Numbered from the stretch's first letter, positions 1 through 9,727 are shown. The stretch: 19,412 bases of DNA from Isotricha intestinalis (GCA_023807065.1 JAJJLU010004064.1:1-19412); one strand, 5' to 3'. Notes: generated from the sequence alone by a model not told the origin. Made by a program: numbers and translations.

Positions 1-272
1 GTGAATCAAATTTACAAAATAGTAATTATTCAAATAAATTAACAAGAGTATATTATAGTGATAGAAATTTAGATTCATATGAAAGAAATTCAAGTAATTT
101 TTCAACATCTGTAAATAAAAGTAAATTTAATTCTAGAAATTCAGTTGAAAAAGTATTTAAACCTAGAAATTCGGAAATATCTTCTTTTAGAAAAAAAGAA
201 GTTAAAAAAAGTAAATCTACTGTTTTTATGATACAATTAAATCCAAAAGGAAAATCAGTATATTTTTCATAA
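1..272 (+). CDS. C-terminal end of an unrecognised Ser/Asn-rich protein (cut by the left edge)
   Basis: An open frame enters from the left edge with codons starting at position 3 and runs 89 codons to TAA at 270-272. The visible tail is rich in Ser, Asn, Lys and Arg, with repeated R-N-S steps (for example ERNSSNF, SRNSVEK, PRNSEIS), and ends in a more hydrophobic stretch, STVFMIQLNPKGKSVYFS. Codon use matches the intact genes nearby (AGA, TTA, AAT, TCA) and there is no internal stop, which supports real coding sequence. No domain is recognisable in this part. It looks like a disordered, possibly phosphorylated tail. The start and most of the protein lie outside the window. Confidence 0.7.
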   Translation, partial: ESNLQNSNYSNKLTRVYYSDRNLDSYERNSSNFSTSVNKSKFNSRNSVEKVFKPRNSEISSFRKKEVKKSKSTVFMIQLNPKGKSVYFS

Positions 273-1467
273 ATATATATTTAATTATTTATTATTTGAG
301 TATTTATATATTTTTTTATTATGCATATTTATATTCAATTTATCTAATTTAATATAATATATCTAATTAAATATTTAAATATTTTAAATTTATTTTATCT
401 TTTAAAATTCTAATTTTATTTTCCTTCTTTGAATATTCTAATAAAATTAATGAATTATTGCTTTTTCTTTATCTTTTTTAATGGTAATTTTTTCAATAAT
501 TAAAAATATGTTCTATTTTGGATAACACTTCTCTTTAATAAAAGTAGTCTAATGGGTTGTCTGTTTACATAAAATTATTTCTACGAATTTAAATTTAATA
601 TTTTTATTTTTCCCTGATTTATTATTTATTATTCCCTTTTTAATTTTTTCTATTTCATTCATATCACTGCTTTTTTTAATTATTTTTCTAGTTGTATGAA
701 CTATATTAATAAAATATCAATAGATGATGAAATACTTTATTTTTCACTAATCAAATTTGAATAAAAAAGGAAATAATTATTGAATGTTTTAAAAATATAA
801 ACAAAAGCTTCATAATAAAGAAGTAACTCTATCAATCAATAAAAACTTTATATACAATTATGATTAAAACAATTATTAATTACTCTTGGAGATGATTTTT
901 AGTAAACAATTGTCATTTGAGAAAAATATTATTCTAAAATAAAAAAATTGTTTTTTTTAATAAAGAATATAAATGTATTTTTTAAAAGTAATGATTGGAC
1001 TGTAATTTAAAATATATGAAAAAGGAAATTAATTTATTTACAAAAAAAATTTATATTTGGGATAAAACATTGAAAAATTAAAAAATTTTTGGAAAATTTT
1101 TAGAAAAGAATAAAAAATTAATATAAAAAAAAATTGTTTAAAATATTCATGGAATAAATTTGTGTTATATATTAATAGGATGATTAAAAAATGAGTGATA
1201 TGATGATATAACTTTTAATATATTTTTATGAAATAGTAAAAGGATTTATTGTTTATTTGTTATGCATTCAATTTTGATTGAAAACTAAAAGTAATATAAT
1301 TGTATTTGAGAATTCAAGTGATTTAAATAGTTTTTTAAATTTTTCATTTATGTTAATTTTAATTTAATTGTTTAAGTTAATAAAAAATTATAACAGATGT
1401 GTGTAAAACATTTATTTATTCAATAGTGCATGTAAAAAAGAAAAAATATTTTTATATATTCAATTAT
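273..1467. other. Long AT-rich spacer
   Basis: About 1.2 kb with no convincing gene. It lies between the stop of the left-edge gene and the stop of the reverse-strand surface protein, so it mostly holds 3' flanking DNA. Reverse-strand reading of roughly 390-690 gives a broken coding-like stretch that needs several frame changes (see findings). The rest is runs of A and T without recognisable structure. Confidence 0.5.
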
Positions 1468-1998
1468 TTAAAAAAGAAAAAGGAATAAATATACTAAAGT
1501 ATATTTTAAGAAATTTCCATTAGAGGTATTTGTATTTGGATCATCAGATGATGCTTGTCCTTCATAAACTTTTGTAGAATCTCCTTTATTTGCAAGACTA
1601 ATACCATTACCTGTTTGGCCGGTTGTTGTAAATACTCCACTAGATGCAGCATCAGTTATATCGGATAAAATATAATACTTTCAAGCAGTAGCTCCAGTTA
1701 CTTTTGTGCATGTTATAGTACAAGCTGTACCCGAAGCAGCTGCAGTACAACCTCCTAATGTTGCTGAAGATGTTTTATTTCCCTCAGCATTTCCATTTAT
1801 TTTTAAATAATTATCAGCAAAAGCAAAACCATTCATTGTTTCATGTACCACTGCACAAGTGATTTTGGCTGTTGTTTTTGTTGTTGAATTATTTTCTATT
1901 TCACAAGCTGTAAGTGCGTATGTATCTTCTGATGAAAAAGTAATTAATAAAAATGTTAATGTTAAATGTAAAAATTTCATCTTTTTAATTTTTATCAA
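1468..1998 (-). CDS. Small secreted, probably GPI-anchored surface protein with an in-frame TGA
   Basis: The reverse frame starts at 1998 (MIKIKKMKF; the second Met, residue 7, would give a tighter signal peptide) and reads 105 codons to TGA at 1681-1683. Beyond the TGA the same frame stays open for 70 more codons to TAA at 1468-1470, giving 176 residues if TGA is read. The N-terminus is a signal peptide (hydrophobic LTLTFLLITF, possible cleavage after TYA). The body is rich in Thr, Ala, Gly and Asn with five Cys, typical of protist surface antigens. After the TGA comes KYYILSDITDAASSG and then a classic GPI-attachment tail: small residues (NTSNGN) followed by the hydrophobic end FLKYTLVYLFLFLF. 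That the signal peptide and anchor lie on opposite sides of the TGA argues that one protein spans it, or did until recently. Alternatives are a fresh nonsense mutation, a sequencing error, or a truncated secreted product. No family is named with confidence. Confidence 0.65.
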
Positions 1999-3029
1999 CT
2001 ATCATTTTTCTTTTTTATATCATTATTTTTTCTGAAACTTTAAAACTAATATTTTAAACAAAGGATTAAAAACATTTCAATGATAATTATAGATTATAAT
2101 AAATCTTTTTTAATAAAAAATATTATCATTCAATTATTAATTTTTAAAAAATATTAAATCAATTTTAGATAATATTTTTATTCAAGATTTTTATAAAAAT
2201 AAGATAGAATAATATAATAAAAAATTTTGAATTTTGTTAAATTTTAATATATTATATCATTAAAACTTTTTTAATTCTTTTCAAGACAATAATAATATAA
2301 AAAATAAATATATCCATCAAAAGTTTATTAATTACATTTTGAAAGATGTGGGACAATAAATGAATAATAAAAGAGGAAAAAGAAGTTAAAGTTAAAAATT
2401 TGAATATCAAGAGATGTAAATTATGATATTAAAAAAGAAAAATAATATTGTTTGTGAAAAATTCAATTGATACAAAATGAATGCTCAAAAATTATTTGTT
2501 TTTTCTATTCCCATTTCAAAAAGTAAAAATTAAATTAGGTATATAATTTGGATAAAAAAGAAATAAGAATAAATAATTTAAGTGATCTTTTTTTAGAAAA
2601 GAGCTCAAAATTAAAGAAAATGAATATTTTAAAGTATTAAAAATGTTTCAATAATAGATTAAAATAAATCTTTTTTATTTAAATGTCAAAATGACAAAAA
2701 ATAATTTTTATCAAGTTAAGAAATTTAAGAGAAACATTTAAAAAGTATTCAATAAAAATTTTGAAAAAAAATTTTAAAATTAATTAAATAAATATTAATG
2801 ATAATAAAAAATTTAAATGAAGATAAAGGGTAATTATAATGAACAATAAAGATAAAGAAAAATGTATCATATATAAAGAAGAAAATAATAGTAAAAATAA
2901 TTATATGGATGATAAAGATGATTATAATGAAGGGAAAATATATTAATTAAAAATAAAAATTATTTTGAAATTACTTTTTCATGTGTATTTATAATAAAAC
3001 AAATATTAATACTAAAATACAATAATATT
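1999..3029. other. AT-rich spacer upstream of the surface protein
   Basis: About 1 kb containing the upstream region of the reverse-strand surface protein and the 3' flank of the long reverse gene that follows. The only coding-like item is a 35-codon forward ORF at 2839-2946 (starts MNNKDKEKC, ends NEGKIY), acidic/basic and Asn-rich. It is too short and low in complexity to call a gene. Nothing else is recognisable. Confidence 0.45.
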
Positions 3030-5669
3030 TTAATTATTTTCTTTTTTTTTATTAATTGATATATCATTATTTGATTCATATATTATATTTTGTATATTAT
3101 TATTATTTTTGAATACTATTGAATGAATTTTTACTGATGATGAATTTGGTTTTTTTAAACCTAAAAAATTACTTTTATTTTTAAAACTACTTGAAGTTTT
3201 AATTTTATTAGAATTATTTGATCTTTCACTTAAATTACTTAAATTAAGATTATTTTTATCATTTATTTTTTTTTCACTATAATTGCTTCTAAAACTATGA
3301 TTAACTTTAATATTTTTTTCTTCTTTAATATCTTCAATATTATCATCTTTAATATTTTTATTTATACTTTTATTTTTTATAAAATATTTATTATCTTTAT
3401 TTTTAATATTTTCAATTTCTTTTTCTTTAACGGATTTATCAATAATAAATTCTTTATTTTCATTTGTATTAATTTCATATTCTTCAATATCTAAAGTTGG
3501 CATTTTTTCATCTGATTGAATTAAATTTATTTTAGTTTCTTCATTTTCAATTTTAATATTATCTTGTAATATTAAAGAATGTTGAAATATATTATTATTC
3601 TTTTTTATCATTTTTTTTTCTAATTTTTCTTCTTTTGAAAATTTTCTTTCTATATTATTATATTTAAAGGGTTGAATGTAATTTTCTTCTGATATTTTTG
3701 TTAAGTTATTTTCTTTTTTTTTATTTATTTTTTGTAAATTATAATAATCTAATTTTTTACTACATTCAACTAAATTAACAAATAAATATGAAAGTAAATT
3801 TATTTGATTTTCATTATTATTTATTATATTTTCATTATTTAAATTATTGTTATCATTTGTATTTTCTTTTGTTTTAGTTTCTTTATACTCTCCTTTATCA
3901 TTTTCATTATTAAATTTTTCATTATCTCCTTCAAAAGTAAATTGAGTATTTTTTCTTTTTGAACTTTTTTTATCGTCATCAATAATTCTATTTGAAAATA
4001 ATTGAGATTTATTATTTTCTTTTAATTTTTCATTTGCTTTGGTAAATAAACTAGAAATAATATCATTTTCTGTTTGTTTCAATTTATCAAGAACTAAAGG
4101 ATATTTTATTATAAATTCAAATATTTTTCCTAAAGGAATTTTCTTCCAATCAATTTGATCAAATAATTCTTGAATATTTACAATTTTTAATCTATAATTT
4201 AAATCACCACTTAACCAATTTTCAATTACTTTTAAAATATCTTCTTCTTTATATTGTTGATTATTATTTATATTTGCAATTAAAATATTAAAAATATTAT
4301 GTGGAATTAAATTTATAGTTGTTTCATTTAAAAGATTTTGAAAACAACTTTTTAAATAACATATAATAAAAGATTCAACAACACAAAATTTTAAATTTAT
4401 TTCTAAAATTAAATTTCCAATATCATTGATTCCTCTCATATACATAATATAACTCCTGAAATTATTAATGGTATAAAGTGTAACAATACTATTTGAATTT
4501 ATTGTATGATAAGTAACTTGTAAATTATTATTATTTTCACTTTCTTCAATTAAATGTGCATATGATATAAATGAAAAAGCTTCAATATTATTTATTGGAT
4601 TTAATTTTAAAGAAATTGAAAAGCTATCATCATTTTTATTATATATTGAAATAAAAATGCATTCTTGTTTATAAAATTGAATTAATTTTTCTTGGTAATT
4701 AAATGATATATCTTTCATTATATTTATTGAATATGTTGGTTTTACTGGAAATTTATAATTTTGAGGTATTATACTATTTATTAAAATACTATTTTTTAAA
4801 AGTAAAAATACTTTTTCATAATTAATTTCTGACTCTATTATATTATTATCTTCTCTTAAATATGTTATTAAAATTACCAATTTAGTTGCATTATCACTTG
4901 TTATTTCTATTCCTTTTGTATAAATATCAAATAAAAATGTTTCTACTAATTCAGCTAAAAGTTTTTTATCTAATTTTTGAAATTTTATTAATTGTTTATC
5001 TTCTAAATAATATACAAAATTTTCAATTATAAAATCCCTTAATTTTAAAAAGAAAGTAAACCATTTTGATTTAATATTACTATTTAAATTTTCAGAACAG
5101 TATTTAAAAGCATCATTTATAAAAGAAATACTTGTTTCCATATTTATATTAGGTTCTAAATTATATTTTATAATATCATCTAAAATTTTATCACTTTTAA
5201 AATAATTTGCCAATAAACTTAGTTTTTTAAAATTAAATGATAAATCAGATAAACTTTCATTCAATTTTTTACTATAAGATAATTTAACATAAGTAAAATA
5301 ATCTTTTAAATTTTTGTGATCAATCCATTTCTCTTCTAAGATTAATGTTTTTGTTTCATAATTAAAATTATTTAATATATCAGGATAACCTTTAACTAAT
5401 AAAGAAAAATCAACTTTTAAACTTGAATTATCACTTTTTAATTTTATATAAATGCTATTACTTCTTTTACTTGTTGTACTTAAATTATCTGGATCTTTAT
5501 CATTAAACATTTTTATACTTGAAATTATTGAAGATGTCATATTATTATTATTTTCAGAATATTTTGATAGAGTTTTTTTTATTGAATATTCTTTTTGAGA
5601 ATTTCTTTCATCTGGAAAATCAAAAAATTCATCATTAGAAAAATTATCACTTTTATCAGTCTCATTCAT
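3030..5669 (-). CDS. Large protein with tentative BTB/SKP1-like and BACK-like regions and a long charged tail
   Basis: A single open frame of 879 residues, read leftward to TAA. Residues 1-70 are acidic and Ser/Asn-rich. Residues about 72-175 run from IYIKLKSDNSSLKVDFSLL through ILEEKWIDHKNL to a helical segment; the beta-rich start, the short conserved-looking middle and the paired helices resemble a SKP1/BTB fold. Residues about 430-530 (LIPHNIFNILIANI, then EEDILKVIENWLSGD, then IPLGKIFEFIIKYPLVLD) look like a BACK domain: helices with an E-x-x-x-x-V-I-x-x-W core. BTB-BACK proteins usually serve as Cullin-3 ubiquitin-ligase adaptors. From about residue 550 the tail is low-complexity Lys/Glu/Asn with no fold, and ends in a Ser/Lys/Asn-rich region. 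The gene sits head to head with the zinc-finger gene, 144 bp between starts. The domain calls are by eye and could be wrong; the gene itself is secure. Confidence 0.85.
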   Translation of the reverse strand: MNETDKSDNFSNDEFFDFPDERNSQKEYSIKKTLSKYSENNNNMTSSIISSIKMFNDKDPDNLSTTSKRSNSIYIKLKSDNSSLKVDFSLLVKGYPDILNNFNYETKTLILEEKWIDHKNLKDYFTYVKLSYSKKLNESLSDLSFNFKKLSLLANYFKSDKILDDIIKYNLEPNINMETSISFINDAFKYCSENLNSNIKSKWFTFFLKLRDFIIENFVYYLEDKQLIKFQKLDKKLLAELVETFLFDIYTKGIEITSDNATKLVILITYLREDNNIIESEINYEKVFLLLKNSILINSIIPQNYKFPVKPTYSINIMKDISFNYQEKLIQFYKQECIFISIYNKNDDSFSISLKLNPINNIEAFSFISYAHLIEESENNNNLQVTYHTINSNSIVTLYTINNFRSYIMYMRGINDIGNLILEINLKFCVVESFIICYLKSCFQNLLNETTINLIPHNIFNILIANINNNQQYKEEDILKVIENWLSGDLNYRLKIVNIQELFDQIDWKKIPLGKIFEFIIKYPLVLDKLKQTENDIISSLFTKANEKLKENNKSQLFSNRIIDDDKKSSKRKNTQFTFEGDNEKFNNENDKGEYKETKTKENTNDNNNLNNENIINNNENQINLLSYLFVNLVECSKKLDYYNLQKINKKKENNLTKISEENYIQPFKYNNIERKFSKEEKLEKKMIKKNNNIFQHSLILQDNIKIENEETKINLIQSDEKMPTLDIEEYEINTNENKEFIIDKSVKEKEIENIKNKDNKYFIKNKSINKNIKDDNIEDIKEEKNIKVNHSFRSNYSEKKINDKNNLNLSNLSERSNNSNKIKTSSSFKNKSNFLGLKKPNSSSVKIHSIVFKNNNNIQNIIYESNNDISINKKKENN

Positions 5670-5813
5670 TGGAAAATTAAAAATTAATTTATTTATTGAA
5701 ATATAATCTTAATAAAAATAAGAAAAATTTGAATTGAAAAAAAGCGTTTAAAAAATATTAAAATAAATAAATTTTTATCATAAATAGGAAGAGTTAAAAA
5801 CAAAATTATATAA
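5670..5813. promoter_or_regulatory. Short divergent intergenic region between two start codons
   Basis: These 144 bp separate the reverse 879-residue gene from the forward zinc-finger gene, so both promoters and 5' leaders must lie here or overlap the genes. It is almost pure A/T, with a small GC island AAAAAGCG near 5740. No known factor site is claimed. Confidence 0.4.
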
Positions 5814-6383
5814 ATGTCAAAGCATTTATTTTCAATGAATAAAGATGATGAAGAATACTTTAATTCCAAATTATATTTTGCTTTAAAAAAATATAATGAA
5901 TCAAAGGAGGAAAATAACTCAAATGAAGAAATAGAACAAAAATTAAATTTTCAAAATTTAAATAACGATAATTTTATATTACAAGAATGTCTTTCAAAAG
6001 ATTTATTAGAAACAATAGATTCATTAAGTCCAGTAAATGAATTTAAAAAGGAAGAAAATATAATAGATACTTTTAATTTAGATGAAACAAATGATTCTTC
6101 AATTTTATTTTATTCTTCTCAAAAAAGCGCCTCAATTGATGATGATATAATTCAAAATGATAAAAATAAAGAGATTATTCCACTTGTTGATAATAATTAT
6201 TCTTTTATTCCAAAAAACTTTATTTTTAGAAAGCAAAGAGGAAAAAAATATATTGAAGGAAGACCTGGTGATTGGATTTGTTACTTTTGTCAAAATTTAA
6301 ATTTTTCTTTTAGAATTAAATGTAATAGATGTGGTGTTTTAAAGGAAGAATCTGAAAATGAAAAAAATAAAATTGTTAATTGA
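5814..6383 (+). CDS. RanBP2-type zinc-finger protein, probably RNA-binding
   Basis: A 189-residue protein. Residues 1-148 are acidic, Asn/Ser-rich and without a recognisable fold. Residues 150-175 are a textbook RanBP2 (Znf-RBZ) finger: RPGDW, then C156-x2-C159, N161 and N163-F164, R167, then C170-N-R-C173. In the ZRANB2/TEX13/FUS-type fingers this W, N and R set contacts single-stranded RNA with a GGU core, so an RNA-processing or RNA-binding role is likely by family, not shown here. A basic patch (RKQRGKK, 139-145) just before the finger could help binding or nuclear import. The frame ends in TGA and is followed two codons later by an in-frame TAG. It is the only gene here that appears to end in TGA; reading through would add only two residues. 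Transcribed divergently from the large reverse gene. Confidence 0.9.
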   Translation: MSKHLFSMNKDDEEYFNSKLYFALKKYNESKEENNSNEEIEQKLNFQNLNNDNFILQECLSKDLLETIDSLSPVNEFKKEENIIDTFNLDETNDSSILFYSSQKSASIDDDIIQNDKNKEIIPLVDNNYSFIPKNFIFRKQRGKKYIEGRPGDWICYFCQNLNFSFRIKCNRCGVLKEESENEKNKIVN

Positions 6384-7267
6384 TTTTAGATTTTGGGATA
6401 AAAGATTTTTATATCTTTTTTTTTTTCTTTTAGGTTGTATGTATAAATAGAACTTATTATATATATGTTATAATTCATCTTCATTTAAAATATTATAATA
6501 ATTAAAATAATTATTGTTATTGTTAATTAAATATAAAATAAAATTTTAAATCAAAAAATTTATCAAATTCAAATCAAAAAATTTATCTTGAAAATAATTT
6601 AAAAATAATTAATTTAAACCTACATTTAAAAACCGAAAAACCAACGGAAAAAACGATTTTAAAAAACAATTTTTAATAATATCATATTAAAAGCATAAAC
6701 AAATCTAAACAAATAATAAAATAGCAAAAAATGTTTAATTTACAAAAAGTGAATTAAGTATTCTTTAAATATCTTGATTGAATTTTCCAAAAATAGATTT
6801 GAATAAATCTTCACCAAATCCCATTTCTACTCATTTTTTGACCTTAATTTGAACATTTTTTTAAGGATTAGCATAACTGTTTTAACCTTTGATTAGCAGT
6901 AACATAAAAATTTAATTTTACTTATATATTATTCATCAGCAACATCATCTTATAAAATTAAGAACAGAGAACAAATAATTGCTTGAAGTGAAAGCAATTC
7001 TAATTGTTAAAGCAGGAATCTATTCTTTCTTTACTATATCTAAATATATTCCACCTGTTAATGAAGTTATTTTTAGGTGACAAATTTTTATGTCAAATTT
7101 CATTTTTAGTGGTTTAAAAGATTATTGCTTTCATCATACATTCTTTTACTCCTCTTTCTTTTTCTTCCTTTTTGAATCTCCTCCTATTCTTTTATTATTC
7201 TGTTTTTTATTGAGTTCATTTATTTTTTTTTTTTATTTAATTTATTCATTTTTTTTTGTAATTTTTA
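6384..7267. other. AT-rich spacer with a possible decayed reverse-strand coding remnant
   Basis: About 880 bp without an intact gene. Reverse-strand reading of roughly 6755-7080 gives protein-like pieces (FGEDLFKSIFGKFNQDI; GIYLDIVKKE, stop, IPALTIRIAF) split by stops and frame changes, which looks like an old gene whose family I cannot name. Positions 7130-7265 are a long T/C-rich tract directly before the next gene, probably its promoter and leader. A forward ORF through that tract is a low-complexity Phe/Ser/Leu shadow. Confidence 0.4.
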
Positions 7268-8383
7268 ATGAGAATTCTGATTACAAAAGATGGGGAAAAT
7301 TTTATTCATGATTTAAATTTTTCAGTTAATCATCCCTTAACTGCGAATAAAAGAGAAAAAAATCAAATTAAATTAAAAAAAAATTCTTCTTTTTCTACTT
7401 ATAAATTTATTAACAAAAGAAATTTAAAAAATAATAATAATTCTTTTTCAAAAATTATAAAATCATTTTATGAAAGAAATGATATGGAAATTGACCCAAA
7501 AGAATTATCAAAAGCAAGAGTAATAAAAATTTCAAAACCAAAAATAATAGGTCCTCATATTTTTAATAAATATTTTAAATATATTTCTTATGATACATCA
7601 AAAAAAATTTTAAGTATGAAAGATTCTTTAAATAGAGGTGTATTTAATGAAAATGGAGAATTTTTTCCAAAAACAAATGAAACATCTAATAATAATATAT
7701 ATAAAAATCCTTCTAACGTACATTTAAAAGATTTATTGTCTTCTAAAACTTGTGAAAAAATAAAGAATGAATTTATGAATTTTGAAAAAGAAAAAATAAA
7801 ATCTGTTTTTTCTCATCCAGATTTATTTAGAACAATATTTAAAGAAAAAAAAGAAGATATTGAAACAATAGATAAAGTTATGAATTTAACTATAAATTCA
7901 AATAGAGTTAATTTAATAAAGTATTTAAAAGATAATGATAATATTTCTTTTAAATTTTGTTATGAATTAAGTAAATATAATGAAGAAAAAAAATATAAAT
8001 TAAATAAAATTTGTCAAAAAATTTTTCAAAGGAATAAAAGTGTTCAATTAAAAAATAAGAATTACAATACAATTAATTTATCAAAAGAAAAAAAAGAAAT
8101 AAATTCAAATATTAAAAACCTTTCTCATAAACTACAAAGTGGAATTCAAATAATTAACAATTATAAAAATAAAAAGGACACAACAAAATTTTTTAATAAT
8201 CAATTAAATGAAATGAAAATCAAATATTGGAAAAAATATAATGTAGATCATTTACTTGGAAATAAATTAAATTTAGTTAATCATTCTATAGATGTAAATA
8301 GAGAATCAACTGATATAAAATATGAAACATCAAGGAATTTCTATAAATATACAGTATATAAAAGAAAGGAATCAATAAAATAA
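7268..8383 (+). CDS. Basic protein of unknown function, 371 residues
   Basis: An uninterrupted frame from ATG at 7268 to TAA, with a stop three codons upstream of the ATG, so this start is the first possible unless a 5' exon is spliced on. The product is strongly basic (Lys/Asn/Ser-rich) and has no signal peptide or membrane segment. Residues about 75-125 (SKARVIKISKPKIIGPHIFNK, SYDTSKKILSMKDSL, NENGEFFPK) look ordered; later parts are helical and charged with coiled-coil character (about 165-230 and 270-310). I do not recognise the family. Basic, helical, protist-specific proteins of this kind are often cytoskeletal or ciliary, but nothing in the sequence proves it. Unlike several neighbours, its isoleucine codons are mixed ATA/ATT along the whole length. 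Confidence 0.85.
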   Translation: MRILITKDGENFIHDLNFSVNHPLTANKREKNQIKLKKNSSFSTYKFINKRNLKNNNNSFSKIIKSFYERNDMEIDPKELSKARVIKISKPKIIGPHIFNKYFKYISYDTSKKILSMKDSLNRGVFNENGEFFPKTNETSNNNIYKNPSNVHLKDLLSSKTCEKIKNEFMNFEKEKIKSVFSHPDLFRTIFKEKKEDIETIDKVMNLTINSNRVNLIKYLKDNDNISFKFCYELSKYNEEKKYKLNKICQKIFQRNKSVQLKNKNYNTINLSKEKKEINSNIKNLSHKLQSGIQIINNYKNKKDTTKFFNNQLNEMKIKYWKKYNVDHLLGNKLNLVNHSIDVNRESTDIKYETSRNFYKYTVYKRKESIK

Positions 8384-8956
8384 ATTTTTTTATATGTTAA
8401 ATTTATAAATATAAAAGTTCAAAACTAAATAAAAATTCATTTAAAAATAATACTAAAAAATTAAATAAAATATATATTTGATGGGAAAACAAATAGAAAA
8501 ATATCAAAAAACTAAAGAAAGAAGATTGATACTTTTATTTTTAAATATTTTTAGGAGTTTTAAAAATTTGAAAATTTTATCAAATAATTGGTATTCTTAA
8601 TATTTTATGGGTTATATTTTTTTTTAATTTTTTTTGAACAATGGTTTTCTTTTATTATTTTTAATTTTTTTGGATTTTTTTTTATTATATAAATGATATT
8701 AAATCTAAGGATTTTATTTATATGTTAAATATTTATACTTGAATTTTTTAAATGAATTTAATCACTTTATATTTTTACATATTACAAATTCATTTCACCC
8801 AAATTTTATAAATTGAGTTCTAAAAATAATAAAATTCAAAATTTTAAAGGAAAAACCAAAATACCCATATATATATTAAATTTTTGCAAAAAGCGCAAAA
8901 AATAAAATATTGATTTTTTAAATGAATCTATATATAAATCATATTTAAAAGAAATT
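8384..8956. other. AT-rich spacer between convergent genes
   Basis: This 573-bp stretch lies between the stop of the 371-residue gene and the stop of the small reverse gene, so it is 3' flanking DNA for both. It holds long T runs and a small GC-containing palindrome-like patch (GCAAAAAGCGCAAAAA near 8886). A 39-codon ORF at 8481-8600 is not convincing. No other feature seen. Confidence 0.5.
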
Positions 8957-9184
8957 TTAATCAGAACTTGTGTCTGTGTCATATGAAGAATTATTTTTAT
9001 TTATATTCTCTGTTCTAAAAAATAGATATGTAATTTCTTCATTTTCATTATTTTTATAACCTTCAGATAAATAAAATTTTCTGATAATTTTTTTTGGATT
9101 TAAAAATCTATATTATAAATTAAAAAAATACTTTTGTTTTGGAGCATTTAAAATTGAAGGATGAAAATCTTCAATCTTTTCCAT
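8957..9184 (-). CDS. Small two-exon gene encoding a 67-residue protein of unknown function
   Basis: Exon 1 is 9132-9184 (ATG at 9182-9184) and exon 2 is 8957-9107 (TAA at 8957-8959). Removing a 24-nt GT-AG intron (9108-9131) joins the exons in frame and gives 67 residues: it begins MEKIEDFHPSILNAPKQK, continues FLNPKKIIRKFYLSEGYKN, and ends acidic and Ser/Thr-rich (SSYDTDTSSD). The splice falls inside a Lys codon. Unspliced, the frame hits an in-frame TAA within the intron. Support comes from the well-formed intron, matching the TATAG ends of two others here, and from clean coding sequence on both sides. There is no signal peptide or membrane segment and no family I recognise; PKKIIRKFY is a basic patch. 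It is transcribed away from the E2F gene. Confidence 0.7.
9108..9131 (-). other. 24-nt GT-AG intron
   Basis: Read on the reverse strand it starts GTATTTTTTT and ends AATATAG. It contains an in-frame TAA if retained, and its removal restores the frame of the small gene. It is at the lower end of known spliceosomal intron sizes. Confidence 0.7.
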
Positions 9185-9727
9185 TTTAATTTATCACTTT
9201 TCTTTAAAATTTTTAAAAATTTATATAAATATTAATTTAAATAATAACTTTATATCTTTGATTTGGTCTAAAAAGTAATCTTCTTTTATAAATTTCTTAA
9301 AAATTATTTTTAAATTTTAAGAATCTTTCATATTTCATACCATTGAAGTAAAAATTTTTATAAAATAAAACGAAGATAAATTACATAAATTAGAAGATAA
9401 TTGATGAATTAATTAATAATTTAATCATTCATCTAATTTATCTTATTTATGATTCTTTTATCAGTTAAAGTTTAATTTTATAAATTTTTTTTTATAAATT
9501 AATAATTGAAAGTTCTCTAATTTTTTGTCAAAATAAAAATTTATTAATAACCAATTCTTCAAATTAAACTTTATCTTTTTCCATCATTAAAAAAAATTTT
9601 TCAACATTATAAAATAAATCTTTTTCAAAAATAAATAGTAAACTCTTAATCATTTTAAAATTTTCAAAAAAAAACAATTTTTAATTTCTTCATTTGGATT
9701 TTTATTATTTTTCATAATTATAATTAA
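9185..9727. other. AT-rich divergent spacer with an imperfect inverted repeat
   Basis: These 543 bp separate the starts of the small reverse gene and the forward E2F gene, so both promoters should be here. Around 9372-9452 there is an imperfect inverted repeat: AGATAAATTA and AAATTAGAAGATAA on one side face ATCTAATTTATCTTATTT on the other, with a TAATTAATAA centre. In sequence this AT-rich such repeats arise easily, so a function is not claimed. Confidence 0.4.

Noticed and set aside
3297..3494. Forward ORF of 65 codons, nearly all Phe/Ile/Asn
   Set aside because: Antisense of the Lys/Asn/Glu-rich tail of the 879-residue gene.
7090..7311. Forward ORF of 73 codons rich in Phe/Ser/Leu
   Set aside because: It is a T-rich low-complexity tract before the 371-residue gene and overlaps its start in another frame; no domain or codon support.
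8481..8600. Forward ORF of 39 codons starting MGKQIEKYQK
   Set aside because: Short, no domain, no support beyond an open frame; a 40-codon ORF is expected by chance in a spacer of this size.
8884..8904. GC-containing patch reading TTTTTGCGC on the reverse strand, similar to an E2F site
   Set aside because: It does not match the TTT(G/C)(G/C)CGC consensus and lies between two gene ends rather than in a promoter.
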